Source: Ochrobactrum vermis
GTDB lineage: Bacteria; Pseudomonadota; Alphaproteobacteria; Rhizobiales; Rhizobiaceae
NCBI RefSeq assembly: GCF_002975205.1
Contig: NZ_PCOC01000001.1
Span: forward strand, 124,001 to 188,000
Reading direction: 5' to 3'
Length of the DNA stretch: 64,000 nucleotides
The position numbers and the translations under genes are program-made. Below the pieces are notes generated by a model, which worked only from the letters and a program-made list of their open reading frames with translations, searched no databases and had not been told where the DNA came from. Position 1 is the stretch's first letter. Each line of letters begins with the position of its first letter. Below are positions 21,688 to 33,044 of this stretch, piece by piece.

Positions 21688-21755
21688 TTAGTTGGCAGCA
21701 ATAGCGGCCATAATTCTGGCCTTACTTGGCGGCGATAGCCGCCATAATTCTGGCC
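21688..21755. repeat. 34-bp tandem duplication of the dipeptidase gene end
   Basis: Two abutting 34-bp units (21688-21721 and 21722-21755) differ at four positions. The second is the true 3' end of the dipeptidase gene, encoding ARIMAAIAAK and stop. The first repeats it, encoding ARIMAAIAAN and a stop in another frame. Three of the four differences fall at third codon positions. Confidence 0.9.
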
Positions 21756-23119
21756 CATGAGCGCTGGCCCTTGTGGAAGGAGTTCAGCTCGTATTTTTCA
21801 TTGGGCGAGTGGATGCGGTCATCCTCGAGGCCGAAGCCGACCAGCAGCGATTCCATGCCGAGGAACTTGTCGAAGTCGCCGACAATCGGGATCGATCCGC
21901 CCATGGCGATCAGCACGGCTGGCTTCGGCCATTCGTCGGAAAGCGCATCCTTGGCCTTGGAAACCAGCGGAGAATCGTAGGGTAGCTGGATGGCAGGCGA
22001 GCCGCCATGTGGATGGAATTCCACCGAGCAATCGGCCGGGATACGTTCCTTGACGAATGCACGGAAGGCTTCGCGAATCTTGACCGGGTCCTGACTGTGC
22101 ACGAGGCGGAAGGAAACCTTGGCGGAAGCTTCCGCCGCGATCACGGTCTTGAAGCCTTCGCCGGTGTAACCGCCAATGATGCCGTTGACTTCTGCCGTCG
22201 GGCGCGCCCATGTCAGTTCCAGCACGCTGCGGTCTTTTTCGCCGGATGGAATGGACAGGCCGATCGGGCCAAGGAAGTTTTCAGCCGTGCGGCCAAGGCC
22301 TTCCCATGACTTCAGAATCTGCGTCGGTGTTTCTTCCACGCCGTCGTAGAAGTCGGGAACCGTCACGCGTCCGGTTTCGTCATGCAGGTCAGACAGAATC
22401 TTGGTCAGAATGTGGATCGGATTTGCCGCAGCGCCGCCGAAGAAGCCGGAATGCAGGTCGCGGTCAGCAGCCTTGATGACGATTTCCTCGCCGACAAGTC
22501 CGCGCAAGCCCACGCTGATGGCTGGCGTTTCCGCGTCCCACATGGCCGTATCGCAGACAAGCGCCACATCGGCCTTCAGCTCTTCCTTGTTGGCATCGAG
22601 GAAAGGCTTCAGCGATGGCGAACCGGATTCTTCCTCGCCTTCAAACAGGAGCGTCACCTTGACCGGCAGATTGCCATTGATCGCCTTATAGGCGCGGCAG
22701 GCTTCCACAAAGGTCATGAGCTGGCCCTTGTCATCGGACGTGCCGCGACCGGTCAGGATCTTGCGACCATTACCGACATCCTTGATCGCCGGGGCGAAAG
22801 GATCGTTTTCCCACAGGTTCAGCGGGTCGACCGGCTGCACGTCATAGTGACCGTAGAACAGCACATGCGGCGCATCAGCTGTCGCACCTTCGTGATGAGC
22901 AACAACCATCGGGTGGCCGGGTGTGTCACGCACGCTTGCATCGAAGCCGATTGTCTTCAGATCGTCGACCAGCCACTCGGCGGCCTTGCGGCAATCGGCC
23001 TTGTAGGCAGGGTCGGTGGAAATCGACTTGATCCGCAGAAGATCGAACAGGCGATCAAGGCTCTTGTCGAGGTTGGTGTCGAGATGGGTAAGGACTTTGT
23101 CGAGCGATTGCGCGGACAT
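21722..23119 (-). CDS. M20 family dipeptidase/metallopeptidase
   Basis: This 465-residue cytoplasmic zinc peptidase belongs to the ArgE/DapE/CPG2/dipeptidase family. The first metal motif is HVLFYGHYDVQP (His, Asp). The catalytic EEESGSP segment, a dimerisation domain beginning near DRDLHSGFFGG and the late GGSIPIV motif follow. It probably hydrolyses dipeptides or acylated amino acids; the exact substrate is unknown. The ATG at 23119 (MSAQSLDK) has GGAGC upstream; longer forms add about 40 residues unlike the family. The RNase D-like gene follows. Confidence 0.92.
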   Translation of the reverse strand: MSAQSLDKVLTHLDTNLDKSLDRLFDLLRIKSISTDPAYKADCRKAAEWLVDDLKTIGFDASVRDTPGHPMVVAHHEGATADAPHVLFYGHYDVQPVDPLNLWENDPFAPAIKDVGNGRKILTGRGTSDDKGQLMTFVEACRAYKAINGNLPVKVTLLFEGEEESGSPSLKPFLDANKEELKADVALVCDTAMWDAETPAISVGLRGLVGEEIVIKAADRDLHSGFFGGAAANPIHILTKILSDLHDETGRVTVPDFYDGVEETPTQILKSWEGLGRTAENFLGPIGLSIPSGEKDRSVLELTWARPTAEVNGIIGGYTGEGFKTVIAAEASAKVSFRLVHSQDPVKIREAFRAFVKERIPADCSVEFHPHGGSPAIQLPYDSPLVSKAKDALSDEWPKPAVLIAMGGSIPIVGDFDKFLGMESLLVGFGLEDDRIHSPNEKYELNSFHKGQRSWARIMAAIAAK

Positions 23120-23563
23120 GGATGCTCCGTGACGTGTCAAAAACTGGGACCAGTCGAAAAATTTGGACGAGTCGAAGAAAACTGGCGGCACAGTACAACC
23201 AGCCTCATCAAGAAGAAACCCAATTTGAGAGAAGAGCACCCTTCAGAAAATGAATTGGCCGTTACGGTGAGGGGGTTACCGCAACGGCCATATCACTACA
23301 CTCAAAGCGGCAGCCCGGAGAGGGGAATGAGGCTGCCACTAACATCCGGCATCCAACGGGGGACGGGTCAGAAAACCGGCGACCGACGAACTGTCGATGA
23401 CCTGAATTTGGCCTTTCAACTGTGGCTATTCAAGGGCACGGAAGATTACAAATCTGTAACAAACGTGTTACCGAGGCGTGATGGATTTTCTTTCACGTGG
23501 ACGGATGTTTCTCCTGACACAGGAGCGGTTTCCTTTACGGCTGCTTTCCTCTAATTCTACCTT
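23120..23563. other. 444-bp divergent region between the dipeptidase gene and polA
   Basis: No convincing gene was found. The region should hold both promoters. A hairpin of TGGCCGTT-A-CGGT (23256-23268) and ACCG-C-AACGGCCA (23278-23290), with one internal mismatch and a 9-nt G-rich loop, lies in the middle. A smaller CAGCC/GGCTG stem follows near 23310-23335. Confidence 0.6.
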
Positions 23564-26497
23564 ATGAAAAAAGGCGATCATCTCTTTCTCGTTGACGGCT
23601 CGGGTTATATTTTCCGCGCCTACCATGCCCTGCCACCGCTGACCCGCAAGACGGATGGTCTGCCCATTGGTGCTGTCTCGGGCTTCTGCAATATGCTGTG
23701 GAAGCTCTTGAAGGATGCGCGCAACACTGATGTCGGCGTGGTGCCGACCCATTTCGCGGTTATTTTTGACTATTCGTCGAAGACGTTCCGCAACGAAATC
23801 TACCCTGAATACAAGGCCAATCGTACCGCGCCGCCGGAAGATCTCGTTCCGCAGTTCGGTCTCATCCGACAGGCAACGCGCGCGTTCAATCTGCCTTGCA
23901 TCGAGAAGGAAGGTTTCGAGGCCGACGACCTGATCGCGACTTATGCCCGTATCGCCGAACAGGCAGGCGGTGATGTCACCATCGTTTCGTCCGACAAGGA
24001 CCTCATGCAGCTCGTGACGCCGAGCGTGTCGATGTATGACAGCATGAAGGACAAGCAGATTTCGATCCCGGAAGTGATCGAAAAATGGGGTGTTCCGCCG
24101 GAAAAGATGATCGACCTGCAATCGCTGACAGGCGATAGTACCGATAACGTGCCCGGCATTCCCGGCATCGGCCCCAAGACGGCGGCGCAATTGCTGGAAG
24201 AATTCGGCGATCTTGACACGCTTCTGGCGCGTGCTTCCGAAATCAAGCAGAACAAGCGTCGCGAAAACATTCTGGCCTTCGCAGACCAGACCAAGATTTC
24301 GCGCGAACTGGTCACGCTCAAGACCGATGTACCGCTGGATGTCGATCTCGATGCGCTGGTGCTGGAACCGCAGAACGGGCCGAAGCTGATAGGCTTCCTG
24401 AAAGCGATGGAATTCGCCTCGCTCACCCGCCGGGTTGCCGAGGCAACCGACACCGACGCTTCCGCCGTTGAACCATGCCATGTGGAGACCGACTGGGGTG
24501 CGGACGCTCATGGTCCGGACCTCGATGTTCCTGCCAAGGGTGACGATACAGCGTCGCAACCGGCGGCGGCCCCTGTTCCCGCAACGGATCAGGGCTATAC
24601 GCCGAAGGGGCTGGCGGAGAAGCGGGCGGCAGAAGCCACCGCACAGAAGATTGATACCAGTGCCTATAGCTGCATTCGCGATATCGCCACGTTGAAGCTT
24701 TGGCTGGCCGAAGCGGTCGAAACCGGTGTTCTGGCCTTAGATACGGAAACGACGTCGCTCGATCCGATGCAGGCTGAACTGGTTGGCTTTTCGCTGGCAC
24801 TGGCACCGGGCAGAGCCGCTTATATTCCGCTTCAGCACAAATCAGGTGCGGGTGATCTTCTCGGCGGCGGCATGGTCGAGGGACAAATTCCACTGGGTGA
24901 AGCGCTGGCCGCTTTGAAGATCGTGCTTGAAGACGCCTCCGTTCTCAAGATCGCGCAGAACATGAAATATGACTGGCTGGTCATGCGTCGCCATGGGATC
25001 GATACCGTATCGTTCGACGATACGATGCTGATTTCCTATGTGCTGGATGCGGGCACGGGCAGCCATGGCATGGACCCATTGTCCGAGCGCTGGCTCGGCC
25101 ATACGCCAATCCCATACAAAGAGGTGGCAGGCAGCGGCAAGAGCGCCATCGGCTTCGATATGGTCGATCTCGACCGCGCTACGGCTTATGCAGCAGAAGA
25201 CGCCGATGTGACGCTGCGTCTGTGGCAGGTGCTCAAGCCGCGTCTGGCGGCGGAAGGATTGATGTCGGTCTATGAACGGCTCGAACGCCCGCTGGTCGAT
25301 GTGCTGGCGCGCATGGAAGAGCGGGGCATTTCCGTAGATCGTCAGGTTCTGTCGCGTCTGTCTGGAGATCTGGCGCAGTCTGCTGCTGCCTATGAAGACG
25401 AGATTTACGAGCTGGCCGGTGAGAAGTTCACCATCGGATCGCCGAAGCAGCTCGGCGATATCCTGTTCGGCAAGATGGGCCTGCCGGGCGCGTCGAAAAC
25501 CAAGACCGGCCAATGGTCCACATCTGCACAAGTGCTGGAAGATCTGGCCGCAGAAGGCCATCCGCTGCCGCGCAAGATCGTTGACTGGCGCCAGCTTACC
25601 AAGCTCAAATCAACCTATACGGATGCGCTGCCGGGCTTTATCAATCCCGAGACCAAGCGCGTCCATACATCCTATGCGATGGCGTCTACTTCAACCGGAC
25701 GTCTCTCCTCATCCGATCCGAACCTGCAGAATATTCCGGTCCGCACCGCAGAAGGCCGCAAGATCAGGACCGCCTTCATTGCCGAACCCGGCAACAAGCT
25801 GGTTTCTGCCGATTACAGCCAGATCGAACTGCGTGTTCTGGCGCATGTGGCCGATATCGCGCAACTGAAACAGGCCTTCGCCGATGGCATAGACATTCAC
25901 GCCATGACGGCCTCTGAAATGTTCGGCGTGCCGGTGGAAGGAATGCCGTCGGAAGTGCGCCGCCGCGCCAAGGCGATCAATTTCGGTATCATCTACGGCA
26001 TTTCCGCCTTTGGCCTTGCGAACCAGCTTTCCATCCCGCGCGAGGAAGCCGGACAATATATCCGCACCTATTTCGAACGGTTCCCCGGCATCAAGGATTA
26101 CATGGAAGCGACCAAGGCTTTCGCGCGCGAGCATGGTTATGTCGAAACGATTTTCGGACGTCGTGCGCACTATCCCGATATCAGGGCATCCAATCCGCAG
26201 GTTCGTGCTTTCAACGAGCGCGCGGCGATCAATGCGCCTATCCAGGGGTCTGCCGCAGATATTATCCGCCGCGCCATGATCCGCATGGAAAATGTACTGG
26301 CAGAGCAAAATCTTGCCGCACGCATGTTGCTGCAGGTGCATGACGAACTGATCTTCGAAGTGCCTGATAATGAAGTCGAAAAGACCATTCCGGTGGTTCG
26401 CCACGTTATGGAAAATGCGGCGATGCCTGCCGTCTCGCTTACAGTGCCACTGCATGTCGATGCGCGCGCAGCGCATAACTGGGATGAGGCCCATTAG
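23564..26497 (+). CDS. polA: DNA polymerase I
   Basis: This 977-residue repair and Okazaki-fragment polymerase has all three domains. The N-terminal 5'-3' exonuclease (1 to about 290) has GYIFRAYHALPPL and SSDKDLMQLV. A Pro/Ala-rich linker follows. The 3'-5' exonuclease domain (about 370-560) retains ALDTETTSLDP, so proofreading is probably active. The polymerase domain has motif A SADYSQIELRVL (about 748), motif B RRRAKAINFGIIYG and motif C LQVHDELIFEVP (about 924). The start at 23564 has only a weak ribosome-binding site. The stop codon TAG coincides with the first bases of an inverted half-copy of the dispersed repeat. Confidence 0.97.
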   Translation: MKKGDHLFLVDGSGYIFRAYHALPPLTRKTDGLPIGAVSGFCNMLWKLLKDARNTDVGVVPTHFAVIFDYSSKTFRNEIYPEYKANRTAPPEDLVPQFGLIRQATRAFNLPCIEKEGFEADDLIATYARIAEQAGGDVTIVSSDKDLMQLVTPSVSMYDSMKDKQISIPEVIEKWGVPPEKMIDLQSLTGDSTDNVPGIPGIGPKTAAQLLEEFGDLDTLLARASEIKQNKRRENILAFADQTKISRELVTLKTDVPLDVDLDALVLEPQNGPKLIGFLKAMEFASLTRRVAEATDTDASAVEPCHVETDWGADAHGPDLDVPAKGDDTASQPAAAPVPATDQGYTPKGLAEKRAAEATAQKIDTSAYSCIRDIATLKLWLAEAVETGVLALDTETTSLDPMQAELVGFSLALAPGRAAYIPLQHKSGAGDLLGGGMVEGQIPLGEALAALKIVLEDASVLKIAQNMKYDWLVMRRHGIDTVSFDDTMLISYVLDAGTGSHGMDPLSERWLGHTPIPYKEVAGSGKSAIGFDMVDLDRATAYAAEDADVTLRLWQVLKPRLAAEGLMSVYERLERPLVDVLARMEERGISVDRQVLSRLSGDLAQSAAAYEDEIYELAGEKFTIGSPKQLGDILFGKMGLPGASKTKTGQWSTSAQVLEDLAAEGHPLPRKIVDWRQLTKLKSTYTDALPGFINPETKRVHTSYAMASTSTGRLSSSDPNLQNIPVRTAEGRKIRTAFIAEPGNKLVSADYSQIELRVLAHVADIAQLKQAFADGIDIHAMTASEMFGVPVEGMPSEVRRRAKAINFGIIYGISAFGLANQLSIPREEAGQYIRTYFERFPGIKDYMEATKAFAREHGYVETIFGRRAHYPDIRASNPQVRAFNERAAINAPIQGSAADIIRRAMIRMENVLAEQNLAARMLLQVHDELIFEVPDNEVEKTIPVVRHVMENAAMPAVSLTVPLHVDARAAHNWDEAH

Positions 26498-26537
26498 AGC
26501 GCGTTTCGATCTGATTGGATCAGATCGGCGCTCTAAT
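26495..26537. repeat. Half copy of the dispersed repeat (right hairpin only, inverted)
   Basis: TAGAGCGCGTTTCGATCTGA continues through a GATCTGATT/GATCAGATC-type stem to GGCGCTCTAA. It is the right-hand hairpin of the repeat, read from the end opposite to the full copy 55 bp downstream. Its first three bases are the polA stop codon. Confidence 0.75.
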
Positions 26538-26842
26538 TTCTTCTATTTCAAGCATAATCTTATCGACCCTCGTTTCACTCCGGTCGGAGTATGCTCTAAA
26601 GCGCATTCCGAAAAGTGTGAAACGGTTTTCGGGCCAAAAGCGTGTCAAAAAAGACTCGAGCGCCGATACGATTCAATCGGATCGAACTGCGCTCCAGCGT
26701 CTCCCCCGGTTGACCTCACGACGCTAACCCTATAGGGAAGCATCAATTCTGTTGCTTCGGTGGTCGTCAGGGGAGTTGTGAACAAGTGGGTTCACGACCG
26801 ATGGGTATACGACTTGAGAAGCTTTTTTCGTGAAAGTGGTTC
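26498..26842. other. 345-bp intergenic region between polA and the DEAD-box helicase gene
   Basis: The region is largely repeat DNA: an inverted half copy, a 55-bp spacer, then a full copy of the dispersed double hairpin. The remaining ~145 bp before the helicase start are unique and presumably hold its promoter. No ORF with family character is seen. Confidence 0.75.
26593..26695. repeat. Dispersed double-hairpin intergenic repeat, copy 2
   Basis: It begins GCTCTAAAGCGCATTCCGAA and contains GTGTGAAACGGTTTTCGG. The second hairpin has GAGCGCCGATACGATT and AATCGGATCGAACTGCGCTC-like arms. Here the right stem carries a changed but still paired sequence (GAT(A)CGATT/AATCGGATC), indicating compensatory drift. 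Confidence 0.8.
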
Positions 26843-28759
26843 ATGTCTTTGCCCGAAACCATCGCTCCGGCTCTGTCCGGAGCATTAGCCGCTCGCGGTT
26901 ATAATACCCTCACCGCCGTTCAAAACGCCGTTCTGGCGCCTGAAACGCTTGATGCCGATCTTCTCGTTTCCGCACAGACCGGATCGGGAAAAACGGTTGC
27001 TTTCGGCCTTTCCATGGCCAACACCATCCTCGAAGACGAACTGCGTTTCAGCGATGCCGGTGCACCGCTTGCCATGATCATCGCGCCGACGCGCGAACTG
27101 GCGCTTCAGGTGCGCCGCGAACTGGAATGGCTCTATGCCGATACCGGTGCGCGCATCGCATCTTGCGTTGGCGGCATGGATATCCGCTCTGAACGCCGTG
27201 CGCTTGAGCGCGGTTCGCATATCGTTGTCGGTACGCCGGGCCGCCTGCGCGACCATATCACCCGCAATGCGCTCGATATGTCCGAACTCCGGGTCGTCGT
27301 TCTCGACGAAGCCGACGAAATGCTCGACATGGGGTTCCGTGAGGATCTCGAATTCATTCTCGGTGAAGCGCCGGAAGACCGCCGCACGCTGATGTTCTCG
27401 GCAACCGTGCCGAAGCCGATTGCCCAGCTTGCCAAGCGTTTCCAGAACGACGCGCTGCGCCTGACAGTTCAGAGTGAAACCAGCCAGCACGCCGACATCG
27501 ACTATGTCGCCATGCCGGTGCCGCCGCATGAGCGCGACCACGCGATCATCAACACGCTGCTTTATTACGATTCACAGAACTCGATCATTTTCTGCTCGAC
27601 CCGTGAAGCAGTGAAGCACATGGCCAGCCGGCTTTCCAATCGCGGCTTTGCCGTGGTTGCGCTGTCGGGCGAGTTGAGTCAGGCTGAACGCAACAACGCA
27701 TTGCAGGCAATGCGTGACGGACGCGCCCGCGTCTGCGTTGCGACCGATGTTGCTGCACGCGGCATCGATCTGCCCAATCTCGACCTCGTCGTTCACGCCG
27801 ATCTGCCGAACAATCCTGAAACGATGCTGCATCGCTCAGGCCGTACAGGCCGCGCCGGTCGCAAGGGCACCTGCGTGCTGGTTGTGCCGTTCTCGCGCCG
27901 CCGCACTGCAGAGCGTCTTCTGCACATGGCAAAGCTTGATGCGCAGACGGTTCCGGCGCCCAGCATTGCTGCGGTTCAGGCCAAGACCAATGAGCGCATT
28001 TTGAACGCGGAAGTCTTCAACCAGCCGGTTGAAGAAGAATATCAGGATCTCCTGAAGGCACTGACCGAGCGTTATACATCGGAACAGATTGCCGCTGCCT
28101 TTCTCAACCGCGAAGTGGCTTCCTATCCGGCCGCAGAAGAAGTTTCCGATGCACCCGTGCATGCGGTTGGCGGCAAGAAGCCCAGAGATCGTTTCGAAAA
28201 AGGCGAGCGTTCTGATCGCGGCGACCGCTTTGAGCGCCGTGAACGTAGTGAGCCGGGTGAACGCTTCGACCGCAATGCTTCGTTCGATGGCGTGTGGTTC
28301 TCGGTTTCTGCCGGTCGCAAGCATCGCGCCGATCCAAAATGGCTTCTGCCGCTCATCTGCAAGGCGGGCGATGTGTCCAAACGCGATGTCGGTTCGATCA
28401 AGATTTTCGACAATGAAACCCGCTTTGAAATCACAGCCTCGAAGGCTGATGAGTTCCGCCGTTCGGTCGAAGAACGCGGCACCGGCGAAAAGGGTCTCGT
28501 GATCCGCAGTGCCGTTGCAGGTGCAGGCGGTGACGCCGCTCCGCGCGAAGGCAAGGGCGGTTTCAAACCACGTGGCGACAAGTTCAAGGAAGGCGGCTTC
28601 CGGGACGGCTACAAGAGCGACGGCTATAAAGGCGACCGCTCGAAGGGTGACAAGCCGCGTGATTTCTCACGCGGAGACGACTTCAAGAAAGACGGCTTCA
28701 AGAAGGGCGGTAAAAAACCCGAAGGCGGCGGTTACAGCAAGAAGCGTCGCGGCGAATAA
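26843..28759 (+). CDS. DEAD-box ATP-dependent RNA helicase (DeaD/DbpA-like)
   Basis: This 638-residue protein has the full helicase core: AQTGSGKT (motif I), PTRELALQ (Ia), TPGRLRDH (Ib), LDEADEMLDMG (II), FSATVPKP (III), and HRSGRTGRAGRKG (VI). A DbpA-type RNA-binding domain follows (about 490-555, near VWFSVSAGRKHRADPKWLLP). The ~70-residue tail rich in Gly, Lys, Arg and Asp is built of degenerate GxxxDGYK/GDK units and is probably disordered. It is likely to unwind structured RNA in ribosome assembly, cold response or decay. It is transcribed alone, with a strong terminator. Confidence 0.93.
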   Translation: MSLPETIAPALSGALAARGYNTLTAVQNAVLAPETLDADLLVSAQTGSGKTVAFGLSMANTILEDELRFSDAGAPLAMIIAPTRELALQVRRELEWLYADTGARIASCVGGMDIRSERRALERGSHIVVGTPGRLRDHITRNALDMSELRVVVLDEADEMLDMGFREDLEFILGEAPEDRRTLMFSATVPKPIAQLAKRFQNDALRLTVQSETSQHADIDYVAMPVPPHERDHAIINTLLYYDSQNSIIFCSTREAVKHMASRLSNRGFAVVALSGELSQAERNNALQAMRDGRARVCVATDVAARGIDLPNLDLVVHADLPNNPETMLHRSGRTGRAGRKGTCVLVVPFSRRRTAERLLHMAKLDAQTVPAPSIAAVQAKTNERILNAEVFNQPVEEEYQDLLKALTERYTSEQIAAAFLNREVASYPAAEEVSDAPVHAVGGKKPRDRFEKGERSDRGDRFERRERSEPGERFDRNASFDGVWFSVSAGRKHRADPKWLLPLICKAGDVSKRDVGSIKIFDNETRFEITASKADEFRRSVEERGTGEKGLVIRSAVAGAGGDAAPREGKGGFKPRGDKFKEGGFRDGYKSDGYKGDRSKGDKPRDFSRGDDFKKDGFKKGGKKPEGGGYSKKRRGE

Positions 28760-28774
28760 CATTCACAATAAAAG

Positions 28775-28800
28775 AAAAGCCCGCCATTTGGCGGGCTTTT
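28775..28800 (+). terminator. Terminator of the DEAD-box helicase gene
   Basis: An 11-bp perfect stem AAAAGCCCGCC / GGCGGGCTTTT with a 4-nt loop lies 16 bp after the stop and ends in a T-rich tail. Confidence 0.92.
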
Positions 28801-28814
28801 CTTTGGCTATTATA

Positions 28815-28848
28815 AAACCCCGAGAAGCTTTCTGGCTTTTCGGGGTTT
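28815..28848 (-). terminator. Probable terminator of gyrB
   Basis: AAACCCCGA and TCGGGGTTT pair, with a further partial GAAG/CTTT stem inside. On the minus strand the hairpin runs into TTTTAT. It lies about 108 bp past the gyrB stop, with a dispersed repeat in between. Confidence 0.7.
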
Positions 28849-28855
28849 GTGTTTT

Positions 28856-31448
<2,593 letters not shown>

Positions 31449-31649
31449 TCACGCGACAAACATGGCTTTAATATAGGTGCTAAAGGCTATTTTTCCAAAT
31501 TTCGGCGGTAAATTTACCGGGGATTCCGCCTGTCTGACCATATGAAGGCGATCCCGGTGCGATGCGGCTTCTGGAACCGCCACAATTGATGCCTATATCC
31601 GGTTTGACGGAGACGTTCTCGACCTGTTTTATGACGAAAGGAACGTTTG

Positions 31650-33044
31650 ATGGAAATTGCGAACGTTATGAGCGAAAGACCGGGTCCATTCGTGCCGCCT
31701 GCACCGCGACCGCGAGAAAAGCCGGTCGGGCGTTTCGAGATGATGCGGGTCGTCTACAAGAACCCGCTCGAGCTGTGGGGCGAGCCGTCCTATAACGAGC
31801 GGTGGATCTCGGTCAGCTGGTTCGGCATGAAAACCATCATCGCCAATGATCCGGGACTGATCCGTCATGTGCTGGTCGACAATGCCGCCAATTATCCCAT
31901 GTCCGCCATTCGTCAGCGCGTGCTGCGGCCCTTGTTGCGCGATGGTCTGCTGACGGCCGAGGGCCAGGTGTGGAAGCGGTCGCGAAAAGCCATGGCGCCG
32001 GTTTTCACGCCGCGTCATATCGGTGGTTTTGCCGAGGCCATGCGCGACCGGTCGCGCCAGTTCGCCGATCGATACAAGACCTCCGGTACAATCACCGATG
32101 TCGCTCATGATATGACGCTCCTGACCTATGACATTCTGGCCGAGACGTTGTTTTCAGGTGAGATCGCAGGCGATCCCAACGATTTCGCACATCAGATCGA
32201 CAAGCTGTTCGAGACCATGGGGCGGGTCGATCCGTTCGACCTTCTGGGACTGCCCGACTGGCTTCCACGCCTCACACGCCTGCGCGGACAGCAATCGCTC
32301 GGCTTCTTCCGTGAGCTGGTCTCCGACACTATCGCACTCCGCAAAGCTCGCATGGACAAGGGCGAAGATGTGCCGAGCGATTTCCTCACTTTGCTTTTGC
32401 GTGCGGAAGGCCCGGAAGGATTGAGCCGCTCCGAGATCGAGGACAATATCATTACCTTCATTGGCGCAGGTCATGAAACGACTGCACGTGCACTTGGCTG
32501 GACGCTCTATCTGCTCGCCAAGGCGCCGAGCGAGCGCGAAGGTATTGAAGCGGAAATTGATGGCTTTTTTGCAAAAGGCGGGCGTGACCTGCCACCGCAG
32601 GAATGGCTGGCATCGCTGCCTTTCACACGCGCAGCCTTCGAGGAAGCGATGCGGCTTTATCCGCCCGCACCGTCGATCAACCGTGAGGCGGCGACCGACG
32701 ATACCTATGACGATCTGAAAATCCCAAAGGGCGCGACCGTGCTGGTCATGCCGTGGGTGATCCACCGTCACCGGCTCTATTGGGATCAGCCGGACGCTTT
32801 CATGCCCGAACGCTTCTGGCCCGAAAACCGAGACAAGCTTGACCGCTTTCAGTATTTGCCCTTCGGTGCGGGCCCCCGTGTCTGCATTGGCGCAAGCTTT
32901 GCCTTGCAGGAGGCTGTGATTGCACTTGCCATCCTGCTCGATGGCCGTCGTTTCGAGGTGCTGGAAACGACGAAGCCGTGGCCGGTACAAAAGCTCACCA
33001 CCCAGCCGCAAGGCGGTCTGCCGATGAAGGTGATGAAGCGCTGA
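31650..33044 (+). CDS. Cytochrome P450
   Basis: This 464-residue soluble P450 has the I-helix GAGHETT (about 272), the ExxR motif in EEAMRLYPPAP, the PERFWPE region and the haem-binding FGAGPRVCIG, with the Cys ligand near 412. All core motifs are intact. The substrate is unknown, and no ferredoxin or reductase gene is adjacent. The ATG at 31650 has AAAGGAA upstream; the preceding TTG is unlikely. Its stop codon directly abuts that of the convergent fghA gene, leaving no intergenic base. It is divergent from gyrB across 252 bp. Confidence 0.93.
   Translation: MEIANVMSERPGPFVPPAPRPREKPVGRFEMMRVVYKNPLELWGEPSYNERWISVSWFGMKTIIANDPGLIRHVLVDNAANYPMSAIRQRVLRPLLRDGLLTAEGQVWKRSRKAMAPVFTPRHIGGFAEAMRDRSRQFADRYKTSGTITDVAHDMTLLTYDILAETLFSGEIAGDPNDFAHQIDKLFETMGRVDPFDLLGLPDWLPRLTRLRGQQSLGFFRELVSDTIALRKARMDKGEDVPSDFLTLLLRAEGPEGLSRSEIEDNIITFIGAGHETTARALGWTLYLLAKAPSEREGIEAEIDGFFAKGGRDLPPQEWLASLPFTRAAFEEAMRLYPPAPSINREAATDDTYDDLKIPKGATVLVMPWVIHRHRLYWDQPDAFMPERFWPENRDKLDRFQYLPFGAGPRVCIGASFALQEAVIALAILLDGRRFEVLETTKPWPVQKLTTQPQGGLPMKVMKR

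Noticed and set aside
22382..23554. 390-codon plus-strand frame opposite the dipeptidase
   Set aside because: It is antisense to conserved M20 peptidase motifs and extends into a divergent promoter region.
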